This document shows positions 1 through 6,525 of a stretch of DNA of 7,248 bases, one piece after another. Under the pieces are notes generated by a model. It worked only from the letters and a program-made list of their open reading frames with translations, searched no databases and was not told the origin of the DNA. The translations under genes were made by a program, and so were the position numbers. Positions within the stretch are counted from its first letter, which is position 1; the number at the start of each line of letters is the position of its first letter. Source of the DNA: Deltaproteobacteria bacterium (lineage in GTDB: Bacteria > Myxococcota > Myxococcia > SLRQ01); assembly GCA_007128675.1 (NCBI GenBank), contig SKWY01000005.1:1-7248 (forward strand). The letters are read 5' to 3'.

Positions 1-227
1 TAGCCGTGGAGCAAGGCCTAGACGGCGTTGGCGCCAATTGCGGGCGTGCTCCCTGCCGCGTCTCGTTTCGGCATAGTGCATTCGCTCGGGGACCAGCGGC
101 CCAGGAAACGAGGTAGGAAGCTCTTGCCGAAAGCCGGGGCACTGCCTAGTGCTGCCGCACGGTCCATGGGTAAGAGGCCCTGTCACCATACCACCTGCCG
201 TCCGTTGCGATCTGGGGGAAGTCAATC
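1..227. other. Upstream region with no supportable gene
   Basis: No convincing coding region is visible before the glycosyltransferase. One 87-codon frame with a TTG start runs from 28 and overlaps the glycosyltransferase start out of frame. It has no SD, and its product is low-complexity and Arg/Ser-rich, so I treat it as noise. Two short dyads are present: a perfect 10-base palindrome TTGGCGCCAA at 28-37, and a 5-bp stem GCACT/AGTGC with a 4-base loop at 139-152. Neither has a T-run that would make it an intrinsic terminator. The promoter of the following gene probably lies here, but I cannot identify a -35/-10 pair. Confidence 0.6.
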
Positions 228-1475
228 ATGCAGCAGTTCCATCTCCTTTCGTTCGAAGGTCCTGACGACTACTCGCGCGCTGGAGGACTGAGCACTCGAA
301 TAGAGGGTCTCTTCGAAGCTCTTGTCGAGGCCGGAATAGAGACGCACCTATGGTTCGTCGGCGATCCGGACCTTCCGGGTCATGCGCGGGATCGAACGGG
401 GTTTCTGCATCGGTGGTGTCAGTGGATAAGTCAGCACCATCGAAACGGGGTCTATGACGGGGAGACGGGCAAGGCACTCGACTATGCGAGGTCACTTCCG
501 CCTCGTTTGGTGGAGGACACCCTCGGTCCTCATCTCATGGCCGGTGGACAGGCAGTCGTACTCGCGGAGGAGTGGCACACGGTGGAGGCGGTCCTGCACC
601 TGGACTGGCTTCTAAAGAGGCTTGGTCTCCGGGAACGGGTCTCTATCCTCTGGAATGCGAACCAGACCAGAAACCTCCATCGAGTGGATTGGGACCGGCT
701 TCGTAAGGCAGCCATGATCACCACTGTGAGCCGATACATGAAGCACTCGATGGCCGAGCTGGGTATCGATGCGGTCGTCATACCCAATGGTCTGGGAAGC
801 GATGTCTTGCAGCGCCCCGATCCCGAGGCGGTTCGCGCAGTGCGCCGGGCACTCAAGAGACGGGTGGTGCTCACGAAGATAGCGCGCTTTGATCCCGACA
901 AACGCTGGCCCTTCGCCATCGACTGTGTCGTATCCCTGAAAGCTAGAGGACTGCGTCCGATACTGATAGCCCGAGGAGGCTCGGAGGCCTATGGAACGCA
1001 AGTGATCGATCGTGCCCGCGCATTGGACCTTGGGGTGGTGGAGCGATCGATGGAGCGTCCTGGGGTCACGGGGCTGCTCGAGGCCCTTCAAAGAATCGAG
1101 CATGCCGACGTTCTCAATCTTTGTTCAGAACTGGATCCCGAAGCGAGGCGAGTGCTGTTTCGTGCTTCAGACGCGGTTCTGGCCAACAGTATGCGAGAGC
1201 CTTTTGGGCTGGTCGGGCTGGAAGCCATGGCGGCCGGTGGATTGGCCTGCACGGGATGCTCCGGTGAGGACTACGCCATCCCCGGTAGGAACGCACTCGT
1301 GCTTCAGACAGACGATCCACACGAGTTCGTTACTCTATACCGGCCATTGGGAACAGATGCCTCTCTCATCAGGTCCATTCGCCGGGCTGCTCGGGCCACT
1401 GCTCGAGATTTCGCATGGAAGAGAATCATCATGAGCGAGCTGATGCCGCGGGCCCAGCTAGCCAGGAGCGCGTAG
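228..1475 (+). CDS. GT4-type glycosyltransferase (GT-B fold)
   Basis: A 415-residue protein, normal length for a family 4 glycosyltransferase. Such enzymes move a sugar from a nucleotide-sugar donor to an acceptor such as a polysaccharide, glycan or lipid. The N-terminal Rossmann half (about 1-190) has a glycine-containing loop, AGGLSTR, at residues 18-24, as in GT4 and glycogen-synthase-like enzymes. It also has a TTVSRYMKHS stretch at 165-174 and IPNG at 185-188. The C-terminal donor-binding half has ARFDPDKRW at 219-227, with the Arg/Lys that usually contacts the donor phosphates, and the E-x7-E motif at E324/E332 within REPFGLVGLEAMA. No signal peptide or membrane segment is seen, so it is probably cytosolic. 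The ATG at 228 has a GGGGGA SD at 214-219, 8 bases upstream. It stands alone and converges with the zinc-ribbon gene 32 bases downstream. Donor and acceptor cannot be told from sequence; trehalose or glycogen-type roles are also possible. Confidence 0.93.
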   Translation: MQQFHLLSFEGPDDYSRAGGLSTRIEGLFEALVEAGIETHLWFVGDPDLPGHARDRTGFLHRWCQWISQHHRNGVYDGETGKALDYARSLPPRLVEDTLGPHLMAGGQAVVLAEEWHTVEAVLHLDWLLKRLGLRERVSILWNANQTRNLHRVDWDRLRKAAMITTVSRYMKHSMAELGIDAVVIPNGLGSDVLQRPDPEAVRAVRRALKRRVVLTKIARFDPDKRWPFAIDCVVSLKARGLRPILIARGGSEAYGTQVIDRARALDLGVVERSMERPGVTGLLEALQRIEHADVLNLCSELDPEARRVLFRASDAVLANSMREPFGLVGLEAMAAGGLACTGCSGEDYAIPGRNALVLQTDDPHEFVTLYRPLGTDASLIRSIRRAARATARDFAWKRIIMSELMPRAQLARSA

Positions 1476-1478
1476 CGA

Positions 1479-1508
1479 AAACGGGCTGCTAACCTCTCAC
1501 CGAAGCCC
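1479..1508 (-). terminator. Weak terminator-like stem in convergent gap
   Basis: The gap between the two convergent genes holds GGGCT (1483-1487) and AGCCC (1504-1508), a 5-bp stem with a 16-base loop. Read on the minus strand, the stem ends in AGCCC followed by GTTTTC. That resembles a poor intrinsic terminator for the zinc-ribbon gene, whose stop codon overlaps the base of the stem. The loop is long and the T-run has only four bases, so this is a weak call. Confidence 0.25.
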
Positions 1509-1735
1509 TAGTCGACAGGACAACCGTCTCCTTTTCCGCGCCCGGGACAGCCCTCGCACGTCAGGGGGCTCGGCTGCGGCGCGCCGCTGCTTCTTCCGAC
1601 GGACACCACCGAAAGAACGCGCTCCACGTCGCTGCCACGACAAGCCGGGCAGCTCACAGGCTCGTCCTTGGACGGGGAGACGAGCTTCTCGAAGGGATGA
1701 TCGCATTCTCGACAGACAAACTCGTATAGCGGCAC
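1508..1735 (-). CDS. FmdB-family zinc-ribbon protein
   Basis: A 75-residue protein of the FmdB putative regulatory family. These proteins start with a characteristic M-P-x-Y-E-[YF] and carry a CxxC...CxxC zinc ribbon. Here the start is MPLYEFVC, with zinc-ribbon cysteines C8, C11, C29 and C32, followed by VERVLSV, also typical. The tail adds C60, C63 and C72. I chose the GTG at 1735-1733 because it gives the family N-terminus and has an AGGAGA SD (1741-1746) five bases upstream. The frame stays open to an ATG at 1855, but that would overlap the divergent acyl-CoA dehydrogenase start and add 40 residues not found in the family. The molecular role of the family is poorly defined; the name comes from a gene near formamidase in Methylophilus. 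Zinc binding is an inference from the cysteines. Confidence 0.9.
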   Translation of the reverse strand: MPLYEFVCRECDHPFEKLVSPSKDEPVSCPACRGSDVERVLSVVSVGRSSGAPQPSPLTCEGCPGRGKGDGCPVD

Positions 1736-1843
1736 GGGACTCTCCTGACCTCTAGGCAATGTGCCCCCGGCTCTATAGCGCAAGGGGTCGATCAACCGTT
1801 TCGATTCAATGATAATGCCCACGATACCCTGAGGAGATCCAGT
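1736..1843. promoter_or_regulatory. Divergent intergenic region, likely two promoters
   Basis: These 108 bases separate the divergently transcribed zinc-ribbon gene (-) and acyl-CoA dehydrogenase gene (+), so both promoters should lie here. The SDs are visible: AGGAGA at 1741-1746 for the minus gene and GAGGAG at 1831-1836 for the plus gene. Possible -10-like hexamers are GATAAT at 1811-1816 (+) and TATAGA read on the minus strand near 1772-1777. I find no well-spaced -35 partner for either, so the exact promoter positions are unknown. Confidence 0.4.
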
Positions 1844-3097
1844 ATGTATGACCATCTATTGAACGAGTCCCAGAGAAGCGTGCGAGACGAGGTCAGGGAC
1901 CTTGTGAAGTCGGTCCCAAGAGACCTGATACTCGCCATGGATCGTGACGATGTCCGCTTCCCCAAGGAGTTTCTCGGCGAGGCCGGTCGTCGTAACCTGC
2001 TTGGCTGCAGGCATCCGAAAGAGTGGGGCGGCCGCGGCATGGATTGGGTTACGACCTGCATGGTGATGGAGGAGGTCGGAGTGCTCGGATACATCTTCGC
2101 CTGTGTCTTCGGAGTTGGGGCCGAGCTTGTCTGCGACGCGATCGTCTTACATGGTACCGATGAGCAAAAGGAAAAGTATGTTCGGCCTCTGCTCGAGGGA
2201 GACCTATTCGCCGCCGAGTGCCTGACCGAGCCTCGCGGAGGCTCAGACTTCTTCGGTACGACGACGGTGGCAAGGGAGGAGAAGGACCACTTCATCCTAA
2301 ACGGGCAGAAGCGCTTCATAGTTGGTGGGGAGGGAGCGGACTACTTCCTTGTCTATGCCCGTACGAACCCCGACGCGAGTGTCGATCCTCGCCGAGCGAT
2401 CACGGCTTTCATCGTGGATCGAGGCCCCGGCGTCGACGTCTCGTACCACTATGGGCTCATGGGATGCAGAGGCGGCGGCACGGCGCGTCTCGTCTTCCGC
2501 GACGTCAGAGTACCCAAGGAGAATGTGCTCGGTCGGGTCGACGGAGGCGCCGCGGTCTTCGACACGATGATGATTCCGGAGCGACTGGGTACGGCCGCGA
2601 TGACGATAGGTCCCGCGCGGGCAGCGCTCCGAGTCGCCGGGCGCTACACCACTCGCCGTGTTGCCTTCGGTAAGCCCATCAATCGATTTCAGGGGGTCGG
2701 CTTTCAGGTGGCCGAGGCCTCGATGCTTCTCGACGCGGCACGATCGATGGTCTACACGACCGCCCGCGCGGTGGACGCCGGCCTGCCGCCGGATGGAACC
2801 AGGAGGCTAATAAGTCAGACGAAGCGGTTCGTTACGGAGAGCTGCCAGAAGGTCGCGAACAACGCGATGCAGGTGATGGGAGGAATCGGCTACACCAATG
2901 TCTACCCCATCGAGCGAATCAGTCGCGACCTGCGCCTCGCCTCGATCTGGACTGGTACGAACGAGGTGATGAGCGCGATCGTAGCCCATGAGTGGTACAG
3001 GGAGTTGGCCTCGCAGGCCTCTGTCTCCTCAATGGAACGAGACCTCGAGTTCGACGCCGAGGAGGCTGGGGCCGAGGAAGAGAAGTACCTGGACTGA
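1844..3097 (+). CDS. Acyl-CoA dehydrogenase, isovaleryl/long-chain-type active site
   Basis: A 417-residue FAD flavoenzyme, slightly longer than the usual 380-400. It should oxidise an acyl-CoA to the trans-2-enoyl-CoA and pass electrons to electron-transfer flavoprotein. Domains in order: N-terminal helical (about 1-120); middle beta domain with the FAD/substrate signature LTEPRGGSD (127-135), LNGQKRF (152-158) and FRDVRVPKENVLG (218-230); C-terminal helical domain with RRVAFGKPI (271-279), MGGIGY (345-350) and IWTGTNEVM (368-376). At the medium-chain catalytic position (the Glu of Y-E-G-T) there is T370. A Glu is present at E246 in IPERL, where isovaleryl-CoA and long-chain enzymes keep their catalytic base. 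The tail from about 390 is acidic and looks disordered. The ATG at 1844 has GAGGAG seven bases upstream. No electron-transfer flavoprotein or CoA ligase is nearby, so the substrate is unknown; branched-chain, long-chain or more specialised acyl-CoAs are all possible. Confidence 0.95.
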   Translation: MYDHLLNESQRSVRDEVRDLVKSVPRDLILAMDRDDVRFPKEFLGEAGRRNLLGCRHPKEWGGRGMDWVTTCMVMEEVGVLGYIFACVFGVGAELVCDAIVLHGTDEQKEKYVRPLLEGDLFAAECLTEPRGGSDFFGTTTVAREEKDHFILNGQKRFIVGGEGADYFLVYARTNPDASVDPRRAITAFIVDRGPGVDVSYHYGLMGCRGGGTARLVFRDVRVPKENVLGRVDGGAAVFDTMMIPERLGTAAMTIGPARAALRVAGRYTTRRVAFGKPINRFQGVGFQVAEASMLLDAARSMVYTTARAVDAGLPPDGTRRLISQTKRFVTESCQKVANNAMQVMGGIGYTNVYPIERISRDLRLASIWTGTNEVMSAIVAHEWYRELASQASVSSMERDLEFDAEEAGAEEEKYLD

Positions 3098-3132
3098 TTC
3101 CGCTAATGAAGCAGGGCCAAGCTGTCCAGTGG

Positions 3133-5067
3133 CTACAAGGTCTTCAGGTAGGCCTCGAGAGTTCTCTTCTCGTCGCTCGACAAGCTGATCGAAGTGCTCG
3201 AAAGGTTTCGTGGGTGCATATCCAGCAGCTCCCCAAGCGTGCTGACCTCGCCGTCATGAAGATAGGGGGGCGAGGCGAAGATACCTATGAGCGAAGGAGT
3301 GACTACCTCCATGCCGTTGGATAGAAGATGGAGCCGGCCGTCTGTGAGGGCTTCGCCGGCGTGACAGCCGCTGCAGTGTTGCTCGAAGGAGGATGAGCCG
3401 CGCTCCAGGAGCTCGGGACCGAGAACACCGACATGAGGGTTGTCCGGAGGCTCGATGGTCCGAAGGTATGCAACTACATCGCCGGCTTCCGCCGGGGTGA
3501 GCCCCGATCCGCCCATGTAGCCCACCATCAAGCCGGAGGCGGACGCAAGGTCGTCAAGGAGACCCTCCCGAAGGTAGGGTGCCGTTTGGGATACCCCCCA
3601 AAGAGCTGGCGTGGTGACCGGTGACCGCCGATCCCCATCTCGCAATCCATCGTGAACTCCCTCGGGAAGGATCCAGGTCAACCCGTCCGTCCGTCCATCT
3701 GGATGGCAGCTGGAGCATGAGACTCCGCCGAGCTCCGGCTCTGTCATGCGTGGATCGACCGCCGAGTAGAATAGCCTTCGTCCACGTTCGGTGTGCTCGT
3801 CGAGGGTGGAGGACCCGAAGGGCAGGCGTCTTGTCTCGATGAGGCGGTCATCGACTCTTTCCACGACGGAGACGTCGTAGTCGAAGGAGTTGTGGACGTA
3901 GGCGGCTTTCAGGTCACTTCTCACGGCTAGCCCCGTGGGTCGCGCCCCTACGGCCACTATGTCTGCTATACCTCGTTCCGGGTTTACGAAGCTCGGCCAT
4001 GCCCGTCTTCGGGCACTCACGATCGCCACGGCGTTCGAGTTGTGGTCAGCCACGTAGATCCAGTCACCGCTGTTGTCCACGACCAAAGAAGAAGGAGCAT
4101 CCAGGACTCTCGACCGTTCTGGCGCCGGTTCGGTGACGAAGCAGTTGTCCGGATCCGTCGAAACTAGAACGGGAGCGGGGTGGTCTGGCGGCAATGGTTG
4201 TCCGGCGCTCGGCTCGGTCATCAAAGAGTGCTGGTATGTTTCCAGAGTTCCAAGCGCTGGCGCTACTGCGAGCGCCAGGCTGGGTCTGCCGAAGTTCTCA
4301 CTCCCCGGCTCGGTACCCGTTCGGCTTTGAACATGGCCGACATATGCGCGCCTTCCACTGGGAGCAAGCACGATGTCCGCGGGGAGTGCGGCTGTTCGGG
4401 GTGGGGCCAAGCCGTTGTCGCATTCATAATCGTCGAGGCCTGGCTGCGTCAGGCTCACTCGGCTCGACACGAATGAGCCTTCCAGATTCAAGACGGCGAC
4501 GGAGCCGAGGTAGTCGGTGACGTAGGCCTCCTTGTCGCCGGCTAGTGCGACCACCGCCATCGGGTGACCTCCAACATCTATTGTCGCCCTAGTCTCCAGG
4601 GTCGAAGCATCGAGAACAGAGACGGTGCCGGAGGAGTGGTTGGCCACTAGGAGGCGACCGTCCCCGGTGAGTGACATCCCGACGGGTTCGGAGCCGACCT
4701 GGCCGGTTTGAGCGACGGCTAGGCTCCGAGCCGAGATCCTGGCCACGGCCCTGTCGCCACGGAGGGATACGTACACTGAATCATCGGGAGCGACGAGTAC
4801 TCTTTCGGGCTTGCGACCAACCGGTATGGCCTCCAAGACGACTCCAGTCTCCGTATCCATGACGTAGACCAAGTCATGGTCGGCATCAGCCACGAAGAGT
4901 GCTCGATCATCGGAAGAAAGCCCGATGGATCCGGAGCTTCGTGGAAGGAAGACGGCGGACTCGAAGCAGCCGGTGGTCATGACAAGGATGGCGAGACCAA
5001 CGGGAATCGCCGGATCAAGCCTCCTGAAGATAGGACTCGCGCCCTCCACGCTCGGTTCGTTGCGCAT
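3133..5067 (-). CDS. YVTN beta-propeller / di-haem cytochrome c lipoprotein
   Basis: A 644-residue exported protein. Residues 1-33 form a signal peptide (Arg pair at 15-16, hydrophobic AIPVGLAILVM at 20-30) ending in TTGC with C34 as the lipidation site, so it is probably an outer- or inner-membrane lipoprotein facing the periplasm. Residues about 45-410 form a YVTN-type propeller: repeated units such as ALFVADADHD, LLVANHSSGTVSVLD and IYVADHNSNAVAIV. A Pro-rich insertion at about 205-320 contains C216 and C309. The C-terminal part carries two c-type haem motifs, CSSCH (451-455) and CSGCH (565-569). Each is followed by a related stretch, TPALWG...APYLREG (486-502) and TPSLIG...PPYLHDG (590-606), typical of MauG/cytochrome c peroxidase-like proteins. 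The start at 5067 is preferred over an ATG at 5118 because GAGGAGGG (5074-5081) lies six bases upstream and the signal peptide is then normal. Peroxidase, quinol or cofactor oxidation, or plain electron transfer are all possible. Confidence 0.92.
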   Translation of the reverse strand: MRNEPSVEGASPIFRRLDPAIPVGLAILVMTTGCFESAVFLPRSSGSIGLSSDDRALFVADADHDLVYVMDTETGVVLEAIPVGRKPERVLVAPDDSVYVSLRGDRAVARISARSLAVAQTGQVGSEPVGMSLTGDGRLLVANHSSGTVSVLDASTLETRATIDVGGHPMAVVALAGDKEAYVTDYLGSVAVLNLEGSFVSSRVSLTQPGLDDYECDNGLAPPRTAALPADIVLAPSGRRAYVGHVQSRTGTEPGSENFGRPSLALAVAPALGTLETYQHSLMTEPSAGQPLPPDHPAPVLVSTDPDNCFVTEPAPERSRVLDAPSSLVVDNSGDWIYVADHNSNAVAIVSARRRAWPSFVNPERGIADIVAVGARPTGLAVRSDLKAAYVHNSFDYDVSVVERVDDRLIETRRLPFGSSTLDEHTERGRRLFYSAVDPRMTEPELGGVSCSSCHPDGRTDGLTWILPEGVHDGLRDGDRRSPVTTPALWGVSQTAPYLREGLLDDLASASGLMVGYMGGSGLTPAEAGDVVAYLRTIEPPDNPHVGVLGPELLERGSSSFEQHCSGCHAGEALTDGRLHLLSNGMEVVTPSLIGIFASPPYLHDGEVSTLGELLDMHPRNLSSTSISLSSDEKRTLEAYLKTL

Positions 5068-5347
5068 CACTGGCCCTCCTCGATCCGCTCGCCTTCGGGC
5101 GGTCGCCACAAGTACCAAGAACGAGACTCGACTCTAGAAAAGCTAGCAATAATCGCGCCGGAGTCTAGACCCCCTATGACAGGATGAAGGGGCCGCGAGG
5201 CAAGTAGAATCCTGTTGCAGAATAGTCACGGTGTGCCGATTTGGCAGCGCTTGGGTAGCCGCTGGGCCACGGCATCTGCCGAAATTGTAGCCGGATCCGG
5301 CAAAAGGCTTCGTGCCCGGTTCTCCCGCACCTTCTTGGGCGGCAGCT
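5068..5347. other. 280-base gap rich in short inverted repeats
   Basis: This gap lies between two minus-strand lipoprotein genes, and I see no gene in it. It ends with the strong minus-strand SD GAGGAGGG (5074-5081) of the haem protein. Just upstream of that, CGCC-TTCG-GGCG at 5090-5101 could form a short UUCG hairpin on the plus strand. A run of dyads lies at 5234-5301: TGCC/GGCA (5234-5246), CAGCG/CGCTG (5245-5264), CGGCA/TGCCG (5270-5281) and the perfect 12-base palindrome GCCGGATCCGGC (5290-5301). None is followed by a convincing T-run on the minus strand. The promoter of the haem protein is presumably within the AT-richer part around 5120-5165, but no clear hexamer pair is visible. Confidence 0.45.
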
Positions 5348-6130
5348 CTACCTTGCTGGAAGAGCGCCGGAGACGAGCTGCTCAACCTCGATCCCATCCA
5401 GAATCTCCAGCTCGGCATCGGTGAGAGGCGGCTCGAGCTCTGGACGCTCGGGAGGGGCTATGTTTGGAAATGCGGCAATTTGCTGGTCTCTTTGTTCTTC
5501 GGTGAGCCGACCTTTGGCCACCGCCTCGTCCAGCTTGCTGGCCATCTGATCTCGAGCCTCATGAGATCTTGCGTGAATCTCTTTGTTTAGGCGCCAGCGA
5601 CGCAAAGGCTGAAGCCTCTTCCCGAATGCCTCCCACTCCTTTAGGCCTTCGAAGCCGCACTCGACGAGTCGCGCTTCGAGCTTTGCCTTCGACTCCTTCT
5701 CGGCCTTCTCGAGGCTGTCCTTGAGTTCCTTGCCTTCCTCTTCATGATCTGCCGCCGCGCCGCCCAGCAGCTGGCCGACTAGTTCCCGGGTTCCCTCGGA
5801 CTCGGCCATCTTCTGGAGACGTCGCCCCTGAGCCGTCTCCATGGCCGCTCTGGCCATGTCTCCATACGCAGCCATGCGTAGATTGATGACGTCCTTCTCG
5901 CAAGCGAGAAAGCCTTCGAGGCGCTCCTTCGTGATCGGTGGAGCACTCACCTTGCGCTCTTCGTCCTTCTCATCCGCTGATTCTCTCTCGGCCCTCGGCT
6001 CCTCGAGGGTCTCCTCGGGACTCGAGGGTGCATCCCTGCAGCCAAGCCACGCAAGGCTCATGATGGAGGCAAAAAGAACGCTCCAAAAAGGAGTCACGAG
6101 AAGAGGTCGTCTGGTCGTTGTCTGTCGCAT
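5348..6130 (-). CDS. Putative helical lipoprotein, function unknown
   Basis: A 260-residue protein that I do not recognise. It begins with a basic n-region (TTTRR at 4-8), a hydrophobic core (about 9-29) and AWLGC with C31 as the likely lipidated cysteine. A strongly charged, Glu/Lys/Arg-rich linker covers 38-66. The rest (about 67-215) is predicted by eye to be mostly helical and charged, with a possible coiled coil at 127-156. Only two further cysteines occur, C77 (FLACEKD) and C158 (VECGF), which could form a disulfide in the periplasm. A Pro-rich stretch (222-236) precedes a short acidic tail. I chose the ATG at 6130 because the signal peptide then has normal length and AAGAGGT lies about 10 bases upstream. 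ATGs at 6160 and 6211 would add residues unlike a signal peptide and have weaker SDs. It shares a strand with the downstream haem lipoprotein, but 280 bases separate them, so they are probably not tightly coupled. Confidence 0.78.
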   Translation of the reverse strand: MRQTTTRRPLLVTPFWSVLFASIMSLAWLGCRDAPSSPEETLEEPRAERESADEKDEERKVSAPPITKERLEGFLACEKDVINLRMAAYGDMARAAMETAQGRRLQKMAESEGTRELVGQLLGGAAADHEEEGKELKDSLEKAEKESKAKLEARLVECGFEGLKEWEAFGKRLQPLRRWRLNKEIHARSHEARDQMASKLDEAVAKGRLTEEQRDQQIAAFPNIAPPERPELEPPLTDAELEILDGIEVEQLVSGALPAR

Positions 6131-6208
6131 GCCACGCAGGCTACCTCTTAATGACACCATCCGTCCAGGGTCTGATTCCGCACCGGAGCAGCCTACTTCG
6201 CACACCAT

Positions 6209-6242
6209 CAAATCGTTTCACTCAAAGGATCGAAATGATTTG
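6209..6242. repeat. 11-base inverted repeat, possible operator or stem-loop
   Basis: The left arm CAAATCGTTTC (6209-6219) and right arm GAAATGATTTG (6232-6242) are inverted copies matching at 10 of 11 positions, around a 12-base spacer. On plus-strand RNA the one mismatch becomes a G-U pair; on minus-strand RNA it is A-C. The element lies about 80-110 bases upstream of the chosen start of the minus-strand lipoprotein gene and some 350-380 bases upstream of the JAMM-like gene. There is no T-run, so it is not a standard terminator. A protein-binding dyad for one or both divergent genes is the simplest reading. Confidence 0.5.
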
Positions 6243-6487
6243 GCATTCCTTGGCTAGCGCCTAGAGAGCTAGGGGGGATTCATCAGCGTGCAAAGCTGGT
6301 CGCTTAGGCCTGACTTCAAAGGCGCATTACTCGAGCATGGGATCTCTCCTGGCGAGAGCATTCGGTGCGACCCCGGTATTGAACCGAGGATCGCCCGCCG
6401 GGCTTCCGGGGACAAAAGGAGCCGTCGGCCGCCCTGGCGTTCATTTTGGGACTCTTTCTTGAGTGGTTTTCGGGAAAGATAGTTTTT

Positions 6488-6525
6488 ACAGGCACTTAGC
6501 GGTGCAGAGGCCTGTTCTCCAGGTC
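6488..6525 (+). promoter_or_regulatory. Mutually exclusive hairpins ahead of JAMM-like gene
   Basis: ACAGGC (6488-6493) can pair with GCCTGT (6510-6515). Alternatively GGCCTG (6509-6514) can pair with CAGGTC (6520-6525), with one G-U pair. The two stems share bases 6510-6514 and cannot form together. Short GC-rich dyads arise often by chance, so a role as a leader switch is only a suggestion. Confidence 0.2.

Noticed and set aside
28..291. 87-codon plus-strand frame before the glycosyltransferase
   Set aside because: TTG start without SD, low-complexity Arg/Ser-rich product, overlaps the well-supported glycosyltransferase start in another frame.
612..1103. 163-codon minus-strand frame inside the glycosyltransferase gene
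   Set aside because: Fully antisense to a gene with clear family motifs; no SD and no recognisable product. Long antisense frames are expected in GC-rich coding DNA.
1736..1855. N-terminal extension of the zinc-ribbon protein to the ATG at 1855
   Set aside because: Family members start at M-P-x-Y-E; the GTG at 1735 has a well-spaced SD, and the extension would overlap the divergent gene.
1792..2319. 175-codon minus-strand frame over the acyl-CoA dehydrogenase start
   Set aside because: Antisense shadow of a clearly conserved enzyme; Ser/Pro/Arg-rich product without motifs.
4073..4520. Several plus-strand frames of 85-108 codons opposite the haem lipoprotein
   Set aside because: Antisense to the propeller-coding region, mutually overlapping, no SD-supported start or known motif.
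5068..5118. 17-residue extension of the haem lipoprotein to the ATG at 5118
   Set aside because: It would put extra Arg-rich residues before a normal signal peptide, and the best SD is positioned for the ATG at 5067.
6253..6271. Three CTAG tetranucleotides within 19 bases (and another three at 5132-5167)
   Set aside because: CTAG occurs about 20 times across the window, so it is not rare here and the clusters are probably chance.
6298..6389. A complete tRNA gene
   Set aside because: T-arm-like hairpin on the minus strand, but no matching 7-bp acceptor stem, D-arm or anticodon arm at the right distances on either strand.
6459..6483. TTGAGT and GATAGT as a sigma-70 promoter for the JAMM-like gene
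   Set aside because: Only 13 bases between the hexamers, too short for a normal promoter, and GATAGT is a poor -10 match.
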